Below are positions 50,475 to 60,790 of a stretch of 64,000 bases of DNA, in pieces. A program made the translations under genes and the position numbers. The notes below the pieces were generated by a model that did no database searches, was not told where the DNA came from, and worked only from the letters and a program-made list of their open reading frames with translations. Every line of letters begins with the position of its first letter. Positions within the stretch are counted from its first letter, which is position 1. Origin of the DNA: Fulvia fulva (Eukaryota > Ascomycota > Dothideomycetes > Mycosphaerellales > Mycosphaerellaceae); contig NC_063012.1 of the NCBI RefSeq assembly GCF_020509005.1, forward strand, positions 124,001 to 188,000, in the 5' to 3' direction.

Positions 50475-53015
50475 ATGACACAAGATGAGAAGCCGCCCAA
50501 CGGGACTCACAAACGCCTCGAGGAACACAACACCAACGACCTCCGGGACGAGCGGAGTGCGAACGAGTACAGCAAACAGGCGGAGAGACTCGGCCAGTTG
50601 ACATCGGATCAAGAGGATCATTCCACCGGCTCGACACAGGCGGCAGAGGCCACGTTCGTGACACCGTTTGACCCGGTCATTGAGACGGCAGATGGGTCGC
50701 GACTGCCCGCGATCCCCGTCGACGAGGCGGCGGAGCTCAACAGACTGGAGGACCTGGCCGAGGGCAGCGAACCACGATCTCCACCACTGAGCGCCGTAAG
50801 ATCTGGCAAAGATGGGACTGTACATGGTAGATTCAAGGCCGGACCCGACAACGAAGGATCTGTACGGCAGAGCGACGAGACGGATGCGCCCTTGCGCGGA
50901 GCAATCCCGCCCTCGCGAACGAACCCGTTGTTCCCGCCGCTACCCATGTACGGACCTCCATCGTGGATGAGGACGATACAGTGCTGGTTCTTTCGCGCAA
51001 CCTCTGCGGTTTTGTCCTTCTACTTCTTGCTGGCGATCGTGATTGGGGCAATAGTGGATTCGGTCCCGCGCATCGTACGCAACTGTCGTCAAAGAGCTGT
51101 GCTTAAGAATCCGGCCAAGTCGCGGCCGTTCTATCAAGAAGAGGTGAAGAGAAAGGAAGAGAGACGGGCGGCAGAGAAGGCCTGGGTGAGAGAACAGAAA
51201 GGCAAAGGTACGCGGACACCATCTGGCGAGAAGGGCGATGAGACGAACGATCTGCCGCCTCAAGATGGCGAGTTTGTGCCTACCGAGGGCGGGCCTGATC
51301 CACTCGTCGTTGACGTCGCATACTATGCGCGAAGAGTTGGATTAGATGCGGAGGTCTTCGAGGTACAGACCGAAGATGGCTTCATTATCGAACTATGGCA
51401 CCTCTTCAATCCGCGCGACTACAAGACTCCTCCCCCAGAGCACCATCAATACCAGCCTCCAAACTTGTTTCGAACAACTCCAGAAAACCCCGAATTTGGA
51501 GAAGCACAGCCCTATCCAGAGGGCAGGAAGAAGTACCCAGTTCTGATGATGCATGGTCTTCTGCAATCAGCAGGAGCCTACTGCTGCAACGACGATGACT
51601 CTCTGGCATTCTATCTCGCCAAGTCCGGCTTCGATGTCTGGCTCGGCAACAACAGATGTGGTTTCGAACCAAAACATACCACGCTCAAGTACGACGACCC
51701 ACGGATGTGGGCTTGGAACATCAGGCAGATGGGAGTTATGGATTTGCCTGCACTCATCAGCAGAGTACTGGCAGAGACCGGCTTCCCGAAGCTCGCGCTC
51801 ATCGCACATAGTCAAGGCACAACACAGACCTTCGTCGCTCTAGCGAAAGAGCAACGTCCAGACATTGGCGAAAAGATCTCCGTCTTCTGCGCCCTGGCTC
51901 CAGCAGCCTATGCTGGCCCGCTCATCGGCAAGATCTACTTCAAAGTCATGCAGATTGTCGGTCCAGCCATGTTCAGGATGATTTTCGGCATCCACTCCTT
52001 CATACCGCTCATGCTCATGGCTCACAAAATCCTTCCCCCGGTACCGTACAGCTGGATGGGCTATCACGTCTTCTCATTCCTCTTCAGTTGGTCAGACAGT
52101 CGATGGGATCGAGACTTACGAAATCGCATGTTCCAATTCGCACCCACATATGTCAGCTCTGAAAGTATGAGATGGTGGCTTGGGCGGGAATGTTTCGCGA
52201 ATCAAAAGTGCATTCTCGCCACGCGGGAAGAAGGCAAGCTCGAAGATAAAGAGGACGAGGAAGACGACGCAGTCATTCAAGAGTACTATGCCGAGCGCGA
52301 GAAGCGTGATAAGGGGATCACACCGCGGGGGAGACTGACCCGTAACCTGACCAGTTTCCACTGCCAAACTCTCACCCACCAACACCATGACAACCAACGC
52401 GGCAAATTCGCCTGGTACGACAAACGCTTCCCGCCCCTCGCACTCTGGGTCTGCGGCGCCGACGACCTCGTCGATGGACGTCGGTTGCTCCGCCGCTTTG
52501 ATCGAGGCCGCGAGCCAGATGTCCGCGTCGTGCATGAGAAAATCATCGAAGGCTACGAACACCTCGACGTCATCTGGGCCATGGACGCGATCGAGAAGGT
52601 CGGGAAGGAAGTAAGAGAAGTTATCTGGCGCACTGCAGACCCCGCTACGCAGAAGAAGTATAGAGTCCCCGTGGGATGCGATCGACCCATGGAGCAGGAG
52701 CCTAGCTCCAATGATGTGCCGATGACGCGGTCTGGGGGGAGGTCGAGGATGGCGAGTATTAGTGAGATGCAGCCGAGTGTGCGGACGGGGGGTGGGGGGA
52801 CTGTGGTTGAGGAGAGTAGGGAGCCGGAGAGGGAGCAGGAGAAGTTGCAGAGGAGGGAGGATGAAGTTGACGAGTATAGAGGCGACGGAGCGGGAGATTT
52901 GGATGAGAGGAGGGAGAATGAGAGTCTTTTCGAGGATGTGCGGGAGAGGGCGAATCCGACGAGTCCGCTGGAATTACCCATGGAGGGGAGGATGTTGGGG
53001 GTTGTGCGGGAATGA
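50475..53015 (+). CDS. Membrane-anchored lipase / steryl ester hydrolase, YEH/TGL1-like
   Basis: The single-exon protein has 846 residues. A disordered N-terminus of about 175 residues precedes one hydrophobic segment (AVLSFYFLLAIVIGAIVDSVP), then an AB-hydrolase-associated lipase region: VFEVQTEDGFIIELWHL, VLMMHGLLQSAGAY, GFDVWLGNNRC and MWAWNIRQMGVMDLPALI. The nucleophile elbow is AHSQG, with Ser about 446. The later CGADDLVD segment fits the acid, and GYEHLDVIWAMDA the His. This order and the anchor match yeast Yeh1, Yeh2 and Tgl1, which release sterols and fatty acids at lipid droplets or the plasma membrane. A charged, Glu/Arg-rich tail follows residue 730. Substrate is inferred. Confidence 0.88.
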   Translation: MTQDEKPPNGTHKRLEEHNTNDLRDERSANEYSKQAERLGQLTSDQEDHSTGSTQAAEATFVTPFDPVIETADGSRLPAIPVDEAAELNRLEDLAEGSEPRSPPLSAVRSGKDGTVHGRFKAGPDNEGSVRQSDETDAPLRGAIPPSRTNPLFPPLPMYGPPSWMRTIQCWFFRATSAVLSFYFLLAIVIGAIVDSVPRIVRNCRQRAVLKNPAKSRPFYQEEVKRKEERRAAEKAWVREQKGKGTRTPSGEKGDETNDLPPQDGEFVPTEGGPDPLVVDVAYYARRVGLDAEVFEVQTEDGFIIELWHLFNPRDYKTPPPEHHQYQPPNLFRTTPENPEFGEAQPYPEGRKKYPVLMMHGLLQSAGAYCCNDDDSLAFYLAKSGFDVWLGNNRCGFEPKHTTLKYDDPRMWAWNIRQMGVMDLPALISRVLAETGFPKLALIAHSQGTTQTFVALAKEQRPDIGEKISVFCALAPAAYAGPLIGKIYFKVMQIVGPAMFRMIFGIHSFIPLMLMAHKILPPVPYSWMGYHVFSFLFSWSDSRWDRDLRNRMFQFAPTYVSSESMRWWLGRECFANQKCILATREEGKLEDKEDEEDDAVIQEYYAEREKRDKGITPRGRLTRNLTSFHCQTLTHQHHDNQRGKFAWYDKRFPPLALWVCGADDLVDGRRLLRRFDRGREPDVRVVHEKIIEGYEHLDVIWAMDAIEKVGKEVREVIWRTADPATQKKYRVPVGCDRPMEQEPSSNDVPMTRSGGRSRMASISEMQPSVRTGGGGTVVEESREPEREQEKLQRREDEVDEYRGDGAGDLDERRENESLFEDVRERANPTSPLELPMEGRMLGVVRE

Positions 53016-53724
53016 GGAGACCGCTGGCGGTCAACGGTCGTCAGAGTGGTACATGATACACAAAAGGCATGGAAGTGGGCACATGAGCACATGTCGAGGC
53101 TAATGATGTTATGATACTCTAGGATACCCTTGCAATGGATGGAATGGTTTGTAGAGACGGTGATGCGAGATGAGCAGATGAGGATATAGGGAACATAGGG
53201 GATACAAAGATGCTTGTTGTCACGCTGTAAGGCGGGAGTTTCGAGGCTCTTCTTGGAGTGCTTCCTTTTCGGCTCCATGTCGTAGTCTAAGAGAGGCGCG
53301 GCGTCGTAGTGTGTGATCTACCAACTATTGATGTACGTATCGAGCGACATTCACGGCAGACCTCTTAAAGGCGTCTCGACGAAGCCGCACTGGGCCCCTG
53401 GCTTGGGCGTACAGGTGTTACTCGATGTACTTCGCTCCATTCCACTGCGCAGACATATGCTAACAGGGTGGCCGTAGAATGGCTACGACATAGGAGAGAC
53501 ACCGTGCGGAGCAGGAGCAGATGAGGCCGTTACCAAGCAAAATCCGATCGGTCAGGCTTACTCCATGACCGCTGCTGGTGGTGTTGTTTGTAAATGTGTT
53601 AGTTAGATGGCAAGCTTTCTGCGATGAGCCGTGGGGCTTTATTTCTGCTTTTGCACGAGTTCGAATTCGGTAATTTACTTCAGACAATACATAGCACCGA
53701 CAACATCGCGAACGATCACTGAGA
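53016..53724. other. Intergenic region
   Basis: No gene recognised between the lipase and the F-box-like pair. Confidence 0.5.
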
Positions 53725-54260
53725 ATGGCCACCGACTCCCCTTTCCTCGATCTCCCGCCAGAGATACGGGCCATGATATACAACTACCTTACAACCAAGA
53801 GGCACAGCGACTTGACCACCCACGGTCCTCCAATGATCCCTTCCAGGCTCACACAAACATGTCGCCAAATCCGCACCGAGTTCCTAGCCGAGGGATGCCG
53901 CGGACGCAAGCTGCACGTCTGCTACATGCTCGGTCTCTGCACGCAGCTGACAGACCAATACTTGGACACCCTCGGAGCCAGCATCATCCCACTGATCAAG
54001 ACGTTCATCTTAAGAAGTGGCCTTCTGAGGGTGGATATCAAGGAGGCGGGGCGCAAGTTGGGGTGAAGGTCAGCTTTGTCACCTCTGGGTGTGTGTTTGA
54101 GTCTTATGTTCTGCGCGCGGTGAAGAGGGGGATAGGTCGAGTTGTGAAGCGGGGATTAAGGAAGAGGGGAGATGGCACTTATTACCTGCGACCGGATGTG
54201 ATTCGGGAGGTTTTGGGTATCATAGCTTTGGGCCCGAACCTACGCTGTGACGGCTGGTGA
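53725..54260 (+). pseudogene. F-box-like protein, first of a tandem pair, frameshifted
   Basis: ATG 53725 opens a frame with an N-terminal F-box-like helix (FLDLPPEIRAMIYNYL) and the TCRQIRTEFL block common to a large ascomycete family. The frame ends at TGA 54064-54066. The matching C-terminal part, VKVSFVTSG to GIIALGPN, continues in a different frame to TGA at 54258-54260. Comparison with the neighbour at 54463 shows the break lies at about 54030-54066. A 38-bp GT..AG intron (54026-54063) would keep the frame but is shorter than any other intron here. Pseudogene, sequence error or very short intron remain open. F-box-like proteins usually act as substrate adaptors of SCF ubiquitin ligases. 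Confidence 0.65.
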
Positions 54261-54462
54261 TTGGTCGAGGTTGCGATTCTGGTGCGGCGTATCAGGAAAG
54301 GGGTAAGCAAAAAGATGCTGCTGGTAGCTCGAAGCTAAATCTTCTTCGCACGCAGCCTTATTACTGCCAAGCCCATGAGCCCGACGACAACCATTCTCCT
54401 CCAGATAAATCACTCTCGACTTTTCCAGTACACTTGATCCGCCGACACAGCTCATCGTAAGC

Positions 54463-55026
54463 ATGGCCAATACCTTCGCCTTCCTCGAGCTTCCCCTCGA
54501 GCTGCGCCGAATGATCTACACGAAATATTTCAACTTGATGCCAGTCCAACACGACGAATGGTCCACCTGCAGCGGACGCACCTACAGTCGCCATAACCTG
54601 TCCAAGACATGTCGACAAGTACAGACAGAGTATCTATCCGAGATCTGGCGAAGTGATCGGCTACAAATTTGTGTTCGCGGCACTGGCGGCTGCGCTCAGA
54701 AAACCCGCAGATGGCTGCAATTGATGGGACCAGCAGTGATACCTCTGGTCAAACATTTTCATTTCTGGAACGCTCTACGGAAGCCTGATCTTGGGATTAA
54801 GATTGAAGGATCCAGGGCTATTGTGGGCGTGGATTCTTTCTTCGTGCAGTTGGATGCCCCGGCGATGATGAATTTGGGGAGGAAATGTAGCTATGTTGCA
54901 AATTGGGGTCTGCGGAAGATGCCAGGTGGTTCTTGGTATGTTACGAAGGAGGTGATTGAGGAAATCATGCTTCTGATGGATCGGACTTTGACAGATAATG
55001 AGTTGTACACCTGTATGAGCGACTAG
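54463..55026 (+). CDS. F-box-like protein, second of a tandem pair
   Basis: The intact 187-residue protein starts with the F-box-like motif FLELPLELRRMIYTKYF and has TCRQVQTEYLSE and AVIPLVKHFHFW, each matched by the upstream copy. The rest has no known domain. It is a short member of a very large Pezizomycotina family whose targets are mostly unknown. The two genes lie 200 bp apart in the same orientation and arose by tandem duplication. The divergence is considerable, with roughly a third of positions matching by eye, so the duplication is not recent. Confidence 0.75.
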   Translation: MANTFAFLELPLELRRMIYTKYFNLMPVQHDEWSTCSGRTYSRHNLSKTCRQVQTEYLSEIWRSDRLQICVRGTGGCAQKTRRWLQLMGPAVIPLVKHFHFWNALRKPDLGIKIEGSRAIVGVDSFFVQLDAPAMMNLGRKCSYVANWGLRKMPGGSWYVTKEVIEEIMLLMDRTLTDNELYTCMSD

Positions 55027-55220
55027 AAGTGTCGTATCGAAGATGCTATCAGCACCATACTGAACCGCATGCTCCAGACTATCAACGAGGGATGGGTGTT
55101 CAGTGGTGTGCTAAGAGGACGCAACTAGCACCCGCCACCACCCAGACTAGGCCTACGTGCGGGATAGGAAAGCCTATCCAGTGACTCAGGGAGTGGTGGC
55201 AACAGTATGGATTGCTGTCG

Positions 55221-57335
55221 CTATCTGAGTTTGAACGTCTCCAACGCGAGTGTCACAAACTCCGCAGTGGCGGCCGGCTCTTTCGACATAGTCTGCATGG
55301 TGCACGGGCCTCTCGAAAGATAGTGATCATCCCGGGGTGATAATACGAAAAGCTGGCTGCTTCCCGCGAGAGTGACGATCCGATCATTTTTCCGAATTCT
55401 CTTGGATCCGATCCCGATCTGGCCAGCTGCCGTGCGGAACAGTCTACGGCCACGGCATGTTGCCACCAATGCTTCCTCTCTGGTAGCAGAACATATTCCA
55501 TCCGCGAGCTTTTGGGCCGACCACCACGGTGTCATCGGCTTCTCTTGCTTCATGTCTGCTCTCATTAGTCCCCAGCCCTCTTCTCGGGCACACCCTTCTG
55601 GCCGAGGTGCGAGACCGCTCAAAAACACCTGGAACTGGTTGGAGGTCATGACTCGCGGGAGTGACGATGCAAGCTCGTCGACATCGGGATCCGCCGTCTC
55701 GCGGCTGTGCACATCTTCGCTGGTAGCCGCTAGCGATCTCACTACGGCTGCGGCATCGGCAGCCATGTCGACAGTGTCGATAATTTTCCCCTCCACGACC
55801 AGACGATGGGGGTTGGGCGAAGGCTTTAAGTCCCGCCAGTTCACTGAGTCATTTTTCGCAAGATCCTCATACTCACTTCGCAGTGCTTCTATGGTGCTCA
55901 GATCCTCGACTTGCGATATATGCCACGGTGGGCACCATGATGGCCAATCCTCGTCACGGGTGCCGTCTCCAGCAAGAGAATCTCTTTCCACTTCAGCGCG
56001 AACAAGGACCGAGAGATTTCGATCTTCCTCAATCATGGCCCGCGTGGCGAGACACATACAAGTCATGATGGGCAGGTGGTAATCCAGTGAGGCTATCGTT
56101 GGTGGTAATGTGCCATTTTCAGCCCAACTTGTCATGGACAGCAAGGCAAATATCTTATCCCGTGGCTCTGAAGTTCTCAGTTCACGAGACTTAATGGCGA
56201 GGGAGTGCAGGCTGTTGAAAATCGGCCCCCCTAATCGGATGTAAAGGGTCGTGCGAGGAATCTGAGGTAGATGACCACGCATGACAGTCCACTGGCGGTT
56301 CCAGAAGACCCAATCCGCCACCAGTTCAAGATCGAGCCAATCAAACTCTTTGTCTCCAATATAGCAGGTGTTGAGCTTCGAGGTCACTACTTCTTGAAGC
56401 ACCCACTGTCGATAGAACCACGCACGACCGAAAATGGCATCTAGCGAGCGGACATCCTGATCTTCATCCAACTTCGCTTGTTGAAGAATGGCCTTTCTTT
56501 GGTCCGCATCTTTTCCCAGAATGTTCTCGGGCAGTTGTTGCCGAACTGTGGCACAAATTTCGAGGGCATGTGAAGTCTGAGTGTCATCTGTGCCAAGCCA
56601 GATGATGGTTCTGGAAGCACTGCGGTAGATGTCGCTCATCAGCATGACCTGCTGCATCCGTTCATCTAAGTCGCTCTGGTTGATGCAGATAGCGTCTATC
56701 CACAACATCCGAGCTGCGTCGGGCCTGCGAAGGCTACGTAGGACATCGACTGTGCCAGTTGGAGCGTCGATGATTATGCTGTCCAGCTCCATGGAGGCCG
56801 TCGCGGTGGACTCGCCCCAGCAATATGAGACACTTTCATATGCTATCCTGGGATGATACTGAGACCGAAGATCCATCTCAAGGTTCCAAAGCTTCTGGAT
56901 GCTTGATAATTTATCCTCGCGGCTTTCCGAAGGGCAGACTGACTGATTTTGGATCTCCTGAACCGTCTGGAGAGCTTTGAGAGTCTTCGTGACCTTCTCC
57001 TTCGCCGAGGAGTCGTGACACTGGCCGTTGCCGATACGTAGACCACTAGCGAGCTGTTGCGCAGATTGAAGCAATCCTGCGACGATGGAATCGTGGCCAG
57101 GCTTCGTTGTTGCGATACCTGGATTGGCCTTCAGAACAGTATCTAGTACATCCAGATCGCTATACGCGCCAATGTTATGCATCCGCTCGGGTAAAAGCCA
57201 GCTTGTAATGGTCTTGGACGAAGGTAAAGAGGTCACGTGAAGTCTGCCCTCGACGATGTCGGTGCCTGAGCCAGCGAGCAGCTCCAACACTCGAATTTGT
57301 CGCAACTTTGAGTCGAGTGGTTTGTAGACTGACAT
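55221..57335 (-). CDS. HET-domain (heterokaryon incompatibility) protein
   Basis: The 704-residue single-exon protein starts MSVYKPLDSKLRQIRVLELL, a typical HET lead-in. It has the domain core YESVSYCWGE, MLWIDAICINQSDLDER, QQVMLMSDIYRSASRTIIWLG and AIFGRAWFYRQWVLQEVV, then PRDKIFALLSM. About 80 residues are inserted between the lead-in and the YCWG block, longer than usual. The C-terminal section includes GRRLFRTAAGQIGIG and a region like the conserved end of many HET proteins. Predicted role: non-self recognition or regulated cell death. The allelic partner cannot be inferred. Start and frame are clear, unlike the HET gene at 12435. Confidence 0.9.
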   Translation of the reverse strand: MSVYKPLDSKLRQIRVLELLAGSGTDIVEGRLHVTSLPSSKTITSWLLPERMHNIGAYSDLDVLDTVLKANPGIATTKPGHDSIVAGLLQSAQQLASGLRIGNGQCHDSSAKEKVTKTLKALQTVQEIQNQSVCPSESREDKLSSIQKLWNLEMDLRSQYHPRIAYESVSYCWGESTATASMELDSIIIDAPTGTVDVLRSLRRPDAARMLWIDAICINQSDLDERMQQVMLMSDIYRSASRTIIWLGTDDTQTSHALEICATVRQQLPENILGKDADQRKAILQQAKLDEDQDVRSLDAIFGRAWFYRQWVLQEVVTSKLNTCYIGDKEFDWLDLELVADWVFWNRQWTVMRGHLPQIPRTTLYIRLGGPIFNSLHSLAIKSRELRTSEPRDKIFALLSMTSWAENGTLPPTIASLDYHLPIMTCMCLATRAMIEEDRNLSVLVRAEVERDSLAGDGTRDEDWPSWCPPWHISQVEDLSTIEALRSEYEDLAKNDSVNWRDLKPSPNPHRLVVEGKIIDTVDMAADAAAVVRSLAATSEDVHSRETADPDVDELASSLPRVMTSNQFQVFLSGLAPRPEGCAREEGWGLMRADMKQEKPMTPWWSAQKLADGICSATREEALVATCRGRRLFRTAAGQIGIGSKRIRKNDRIVTLAGSSQLFVLSPRDDHYLSRGPCTMQTMSKEPAATAEFVTLALETFKLR

Positions 57336-57602
57336 CGTAGCGTGATATCTGGGCCGTCGAGCGCAAACGATGAAAAATCAAGGTCAGTATAAGGGCCTTT
57401 GAAAAGGAGAGGTGTTTCGGATCGACGTCTCAGCTGCCTTGGCACCCGAGGATTGTACTACTCAGTGGCTGAAGTGGGCAAAGCCATAGCCAGGGTCAGC
57501 CTGAGTAAGCGAATGGCGGTTCCAGACTGCTGCTTGGAGCAGGTAACATTTGACAAGTCATATTTCGTGCTATTGGTTTCCCAAAGGGTCACATCAGCTA
57601 GC

Positions 57603-58604
57603 TCACCTCCCTCCATCGTCCCCAGGTAACTCCGCCACAGCTCTCTCACTACCCAGCTCTGTCGGTGCATGCACCCCAGAAGATGGCAACTCGCTCCTGA
57701 TCTGCTGATTAGGCTGCTTGTGTTCCTGCATCGGTGCTTCATAGGCCGGAGCATGCTGGCTGCCACCATGGACCGGCGCCTGCTTCATCTGCTCAGCATC
57801 GTGGTTCGGGTGTGCAGCACTGCTTCTTCTTCTCTTTCTCAAGAACCACATGCCCGCCCCGACGATGGCAGCTAGCCCCACGATACCAAGTCCAACTCCA
57901 ATACCAGCTTGGGCACCTGTACTCAGGCCACCGCTATCTTGCTTTTGATCTTTTGTGCCGTTGTTGTTATCGTTGCTGCCCGCAGCAGCGGCCGCTCCAG
58001 TAGGTATCCTCGTCGCAGTAGTGCTCGTACTCGTCGTGGTGGCCGCACTCGGTACCGCAATCCAATTCTCCGGTGTCACAGCCTTGAACGTGACGTTCGA
58101 CGGGTTACCGTTACAGATATCATCTCCGCAGCATCTCCATACCTGGTCGGTGGGTTCCCATTGTACCCAAGTGTTGTTGAAGCGTGCTGTTTTCAGATGT
58201 TAGTGTCTCCTAATCTATAAACGCACCATCCATTAGAAGATCGAAGACTCACTGCAACTTCTCGTACAGACTGGATCATTCCAGCTCCCGTGAACATCCG
58301 CCAAGATACCATCCACTCCCACCGTTGTTGCCGCTGGGATAATGGCAGAGTGTATCCTCGCCACACTGAGATCCCTTGATGCAACAAAGCTGTGCGCCGC
58401 CAGGGTGCGTTGCGGTGTTATTGCAGGCGTACCAGGCGTCGCCTTCTGCTATAACCTGTGTTGAACGTCAGAGATGGTGAGCGTGGGCAGGAGGCCGGAG
58501 GGTCGACATACTGTCCTGTCCCGTTTCCAGAAACACTGGGAGTCGGGAGTTTGTGCTATAACAGCGCTGACGACCGCCAACGCCGTGAATATTCGCGCAG
58601 CCAT
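57603..58604 (-). pseudogene. Single-pass cell-surface glycoprotein with Cys-rich ectodomain, frameshifted
   Basis: Exon 1 is 58604-58512, exon 2 is 58455-58253 and exon 3 is 58186-57603, with introns of 56 and 66 bp. A signal peptide (cut near Ala17) leads into a Cys-rich ectodomain: CFWKRDR, WYACNNT, LCCIKGSQCGEDTLC, GGCS, DPVCTRSC and WRCCGDDICN. A Thr/Ser-rich stalk, a membrane helix (GIGVGLGIVGLAAIVGAGMWF) followed by RKRRR, and a cytosolic tail complete it. This layout is common among ascomycete surface proteins with unknown ligand. In exon 2 the frame breaks near 58292-58296: GGCS is followed by an early stop, while GSWNDPVC continues one base out of register. One extra C explains it. 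Sequence error or true loss cannot be decided here. Confidence 0.7.
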
Positions 58605-59557
58605 AGTTTCTCTGTCTCCCACGTCAACCTATAGAACTAATCACTCATGAAGTTGGCATATCGAGAAAGAGAAAGCAAACAAGGGAAGTCAAGACTGCAG
58701 CCCGGAAGTCGACGACTGCCACCCCAAACCAGTGTGCCGTGAACTGCCCATCTAGCCAAACGCCATGAGTCCTTCGCACGTTGCTACTCTCAAAGCACCA
58801 TCACCATTCGTCGTGCCAGCCACATGCAGCGGCACGCATGGTGTACATAGCAAGTCACTACTCCCAAGATAGCAAGAGCAGGGCTGAGCATCTGCAGATC
58901 TATAGTTTTCAGCCCCAACTTGATGCAAATCGTGCAGGAGATCTGCTATGGTATAGCCGCTTCGGTGCCGAGCTGTGCTTTTCTCAAATACTTGCTTGAG
59001 CTGCTGGGTCTGCGGCCAAAGGCAGATTTCAGTGGTGATGTTTGCGAGAATGCAGCTGGCAGGCCTTTTAGAACGGATTGGTGAGATACAGCTGTGCTCT
59101 GAAGTCCAAGTCTTTGGTGTCACTGCCTCGGTAGGATCAGTTGGCCTCAGTCTGTGCCGTCAAAAGCTGATATGTGCATCATCAGTCCATCAATTCCACC
59201 AGATGAGCGCACGAAAAGACGTGAAAACAGCAGAGGGTAGATGCTAGTAATTGATGTCGTGAAGTCCCGAGGAAAGAGATGCAGTCAAAGCCAAGCTTCT
59301 GACCCGAAGCACGACAACCACGTGTCAGCACGGACAGGCAGGAACGACAGGAAGGAACAACAAGAAAACACAACAACCTTCTCAAAGCCTGGAATCATTC
59401 AATGCATCTATGTAGAATCTCCACAACAGCAGATCTACTCTTGCTCACTTCATCCCTGAAGTCATTTTAATCATAGTCGTGACATGACATGACATGACAT
59501 ACTCAGTCCAGTCCATTCCAGCTCAGCTCGCTGCAAAAACACAACACGTGGCTTTAC
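58605..59557. other. Intergenic region
   Basis: No gene recognised. It includes the GACAT repeat at 59481-59500, in the probable 3' untranslated part of the BiP gene. Confidence 0.5.
59481..59500. repeat. (GACAT)4 pentanucleotide repeat
   Basis: Four perfect units 58 bp beyond the BiP stop codon. Confidence 0.9.
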
Positions 59558-60758
59558 TTAAAGCTCATCGTGACCAGATGGCTCATCATCGCCATAGTCT
59601 GGCATGCCACCCGCACCTCCCTCGTAGAGTTTGCTGGTGATTGGGTACGCAACATCGGAAAGCTTCTGCTTCTGCTCCTCAAAGTCCTCGGTGGTGGCGG
59701 TAGCAGCGTTCTCGTCGAGCCACTCGGTAGCCTCCTTGACGGCATCGATGAGAGTCTCCTTGTCGTCCTCGTCGATCTTGCCGCCGAGACCCTCGTCGTC
59801 GTTGACCTGGTTCTTCAGGCTAAAAGCGTAGTTCTCAAGGCCGTTGCGAGCTTCGATGCGTGCGCGAGTTGCCTTATCTTCATCGGCATACTTCTCGGCT
59901 TCCTCAACCATGCGGTCAATTTCTTCAGCGCTGAGGCGGCCCTTGTCGTTGGTGATTGTGATGGACTCGCTCTTGCCACTGCCCTTGTCGCCAGCGGACA
60001 CACGGAGAATGCCGTTTGCGTCGAGCTCGAAGGTAACTTCGATTTGAGGCTGGCCACGTGGGGCTGGAGGAATACCGGAGAGCTCGAACTTGCCAAGCTG
60101 GTTGTTGTCCTTGGTCATGGAGCGTTCACCTTCGAAGACCTGGATAAGGACCACTGGCTGGTTGTCGGCGGCAGTCGAGAAGATCTGGCTCTTCTTGGTT
60201 GGAATGGTGGTACCACGCTTGATCAAGTGGGTCATGACACCGCCGGTGGTCTCGATACCAAGGGTAAGCGGGTTGACGTCCATGAGCACGATCTCAGAAG
60301 CCTGCTCCTCGCCAGAAAGAACACCACCCTGAACAGCAGCGCCGTAAGCGACAGCCTCATCTGGGTTGATACCCTTGCTGGCCTTCTTGCCGAAGAAGTC
60401 CTCGAGCATGGCCTGGACTTTTGGAATACGGGTAGAGCCACCAACGAGGACAATGTCGTCAATGTCGCTCTTCTTCAGCTTAGCGTCCTTGAGCACCTGC
60501 TCGACTGGCTTGAGGGTCTTCTTGAACAGGTCGTTGTTGAGCTCCTCGAACTTGGCGCGGGTGAGAGTCTCGGAGAAGTCCTGGCCCTCGTGGAAAGCCT
60601 CGATTTCGATCTTGGTGGACATCTGGGAGGACAGCGCGCGCTTGGCCTTCTCGACCTCACGCTTCAGCTTACCCATGGTCTTTGCGTTCTTTGTGATGTC
60701 GGTATTGTGCTTCTTGTTGTAGCTCTTGACGAAGAAGTCAACGACACGCTGGTCGAAA

Positions 60759-60790
<32 letters not shown>

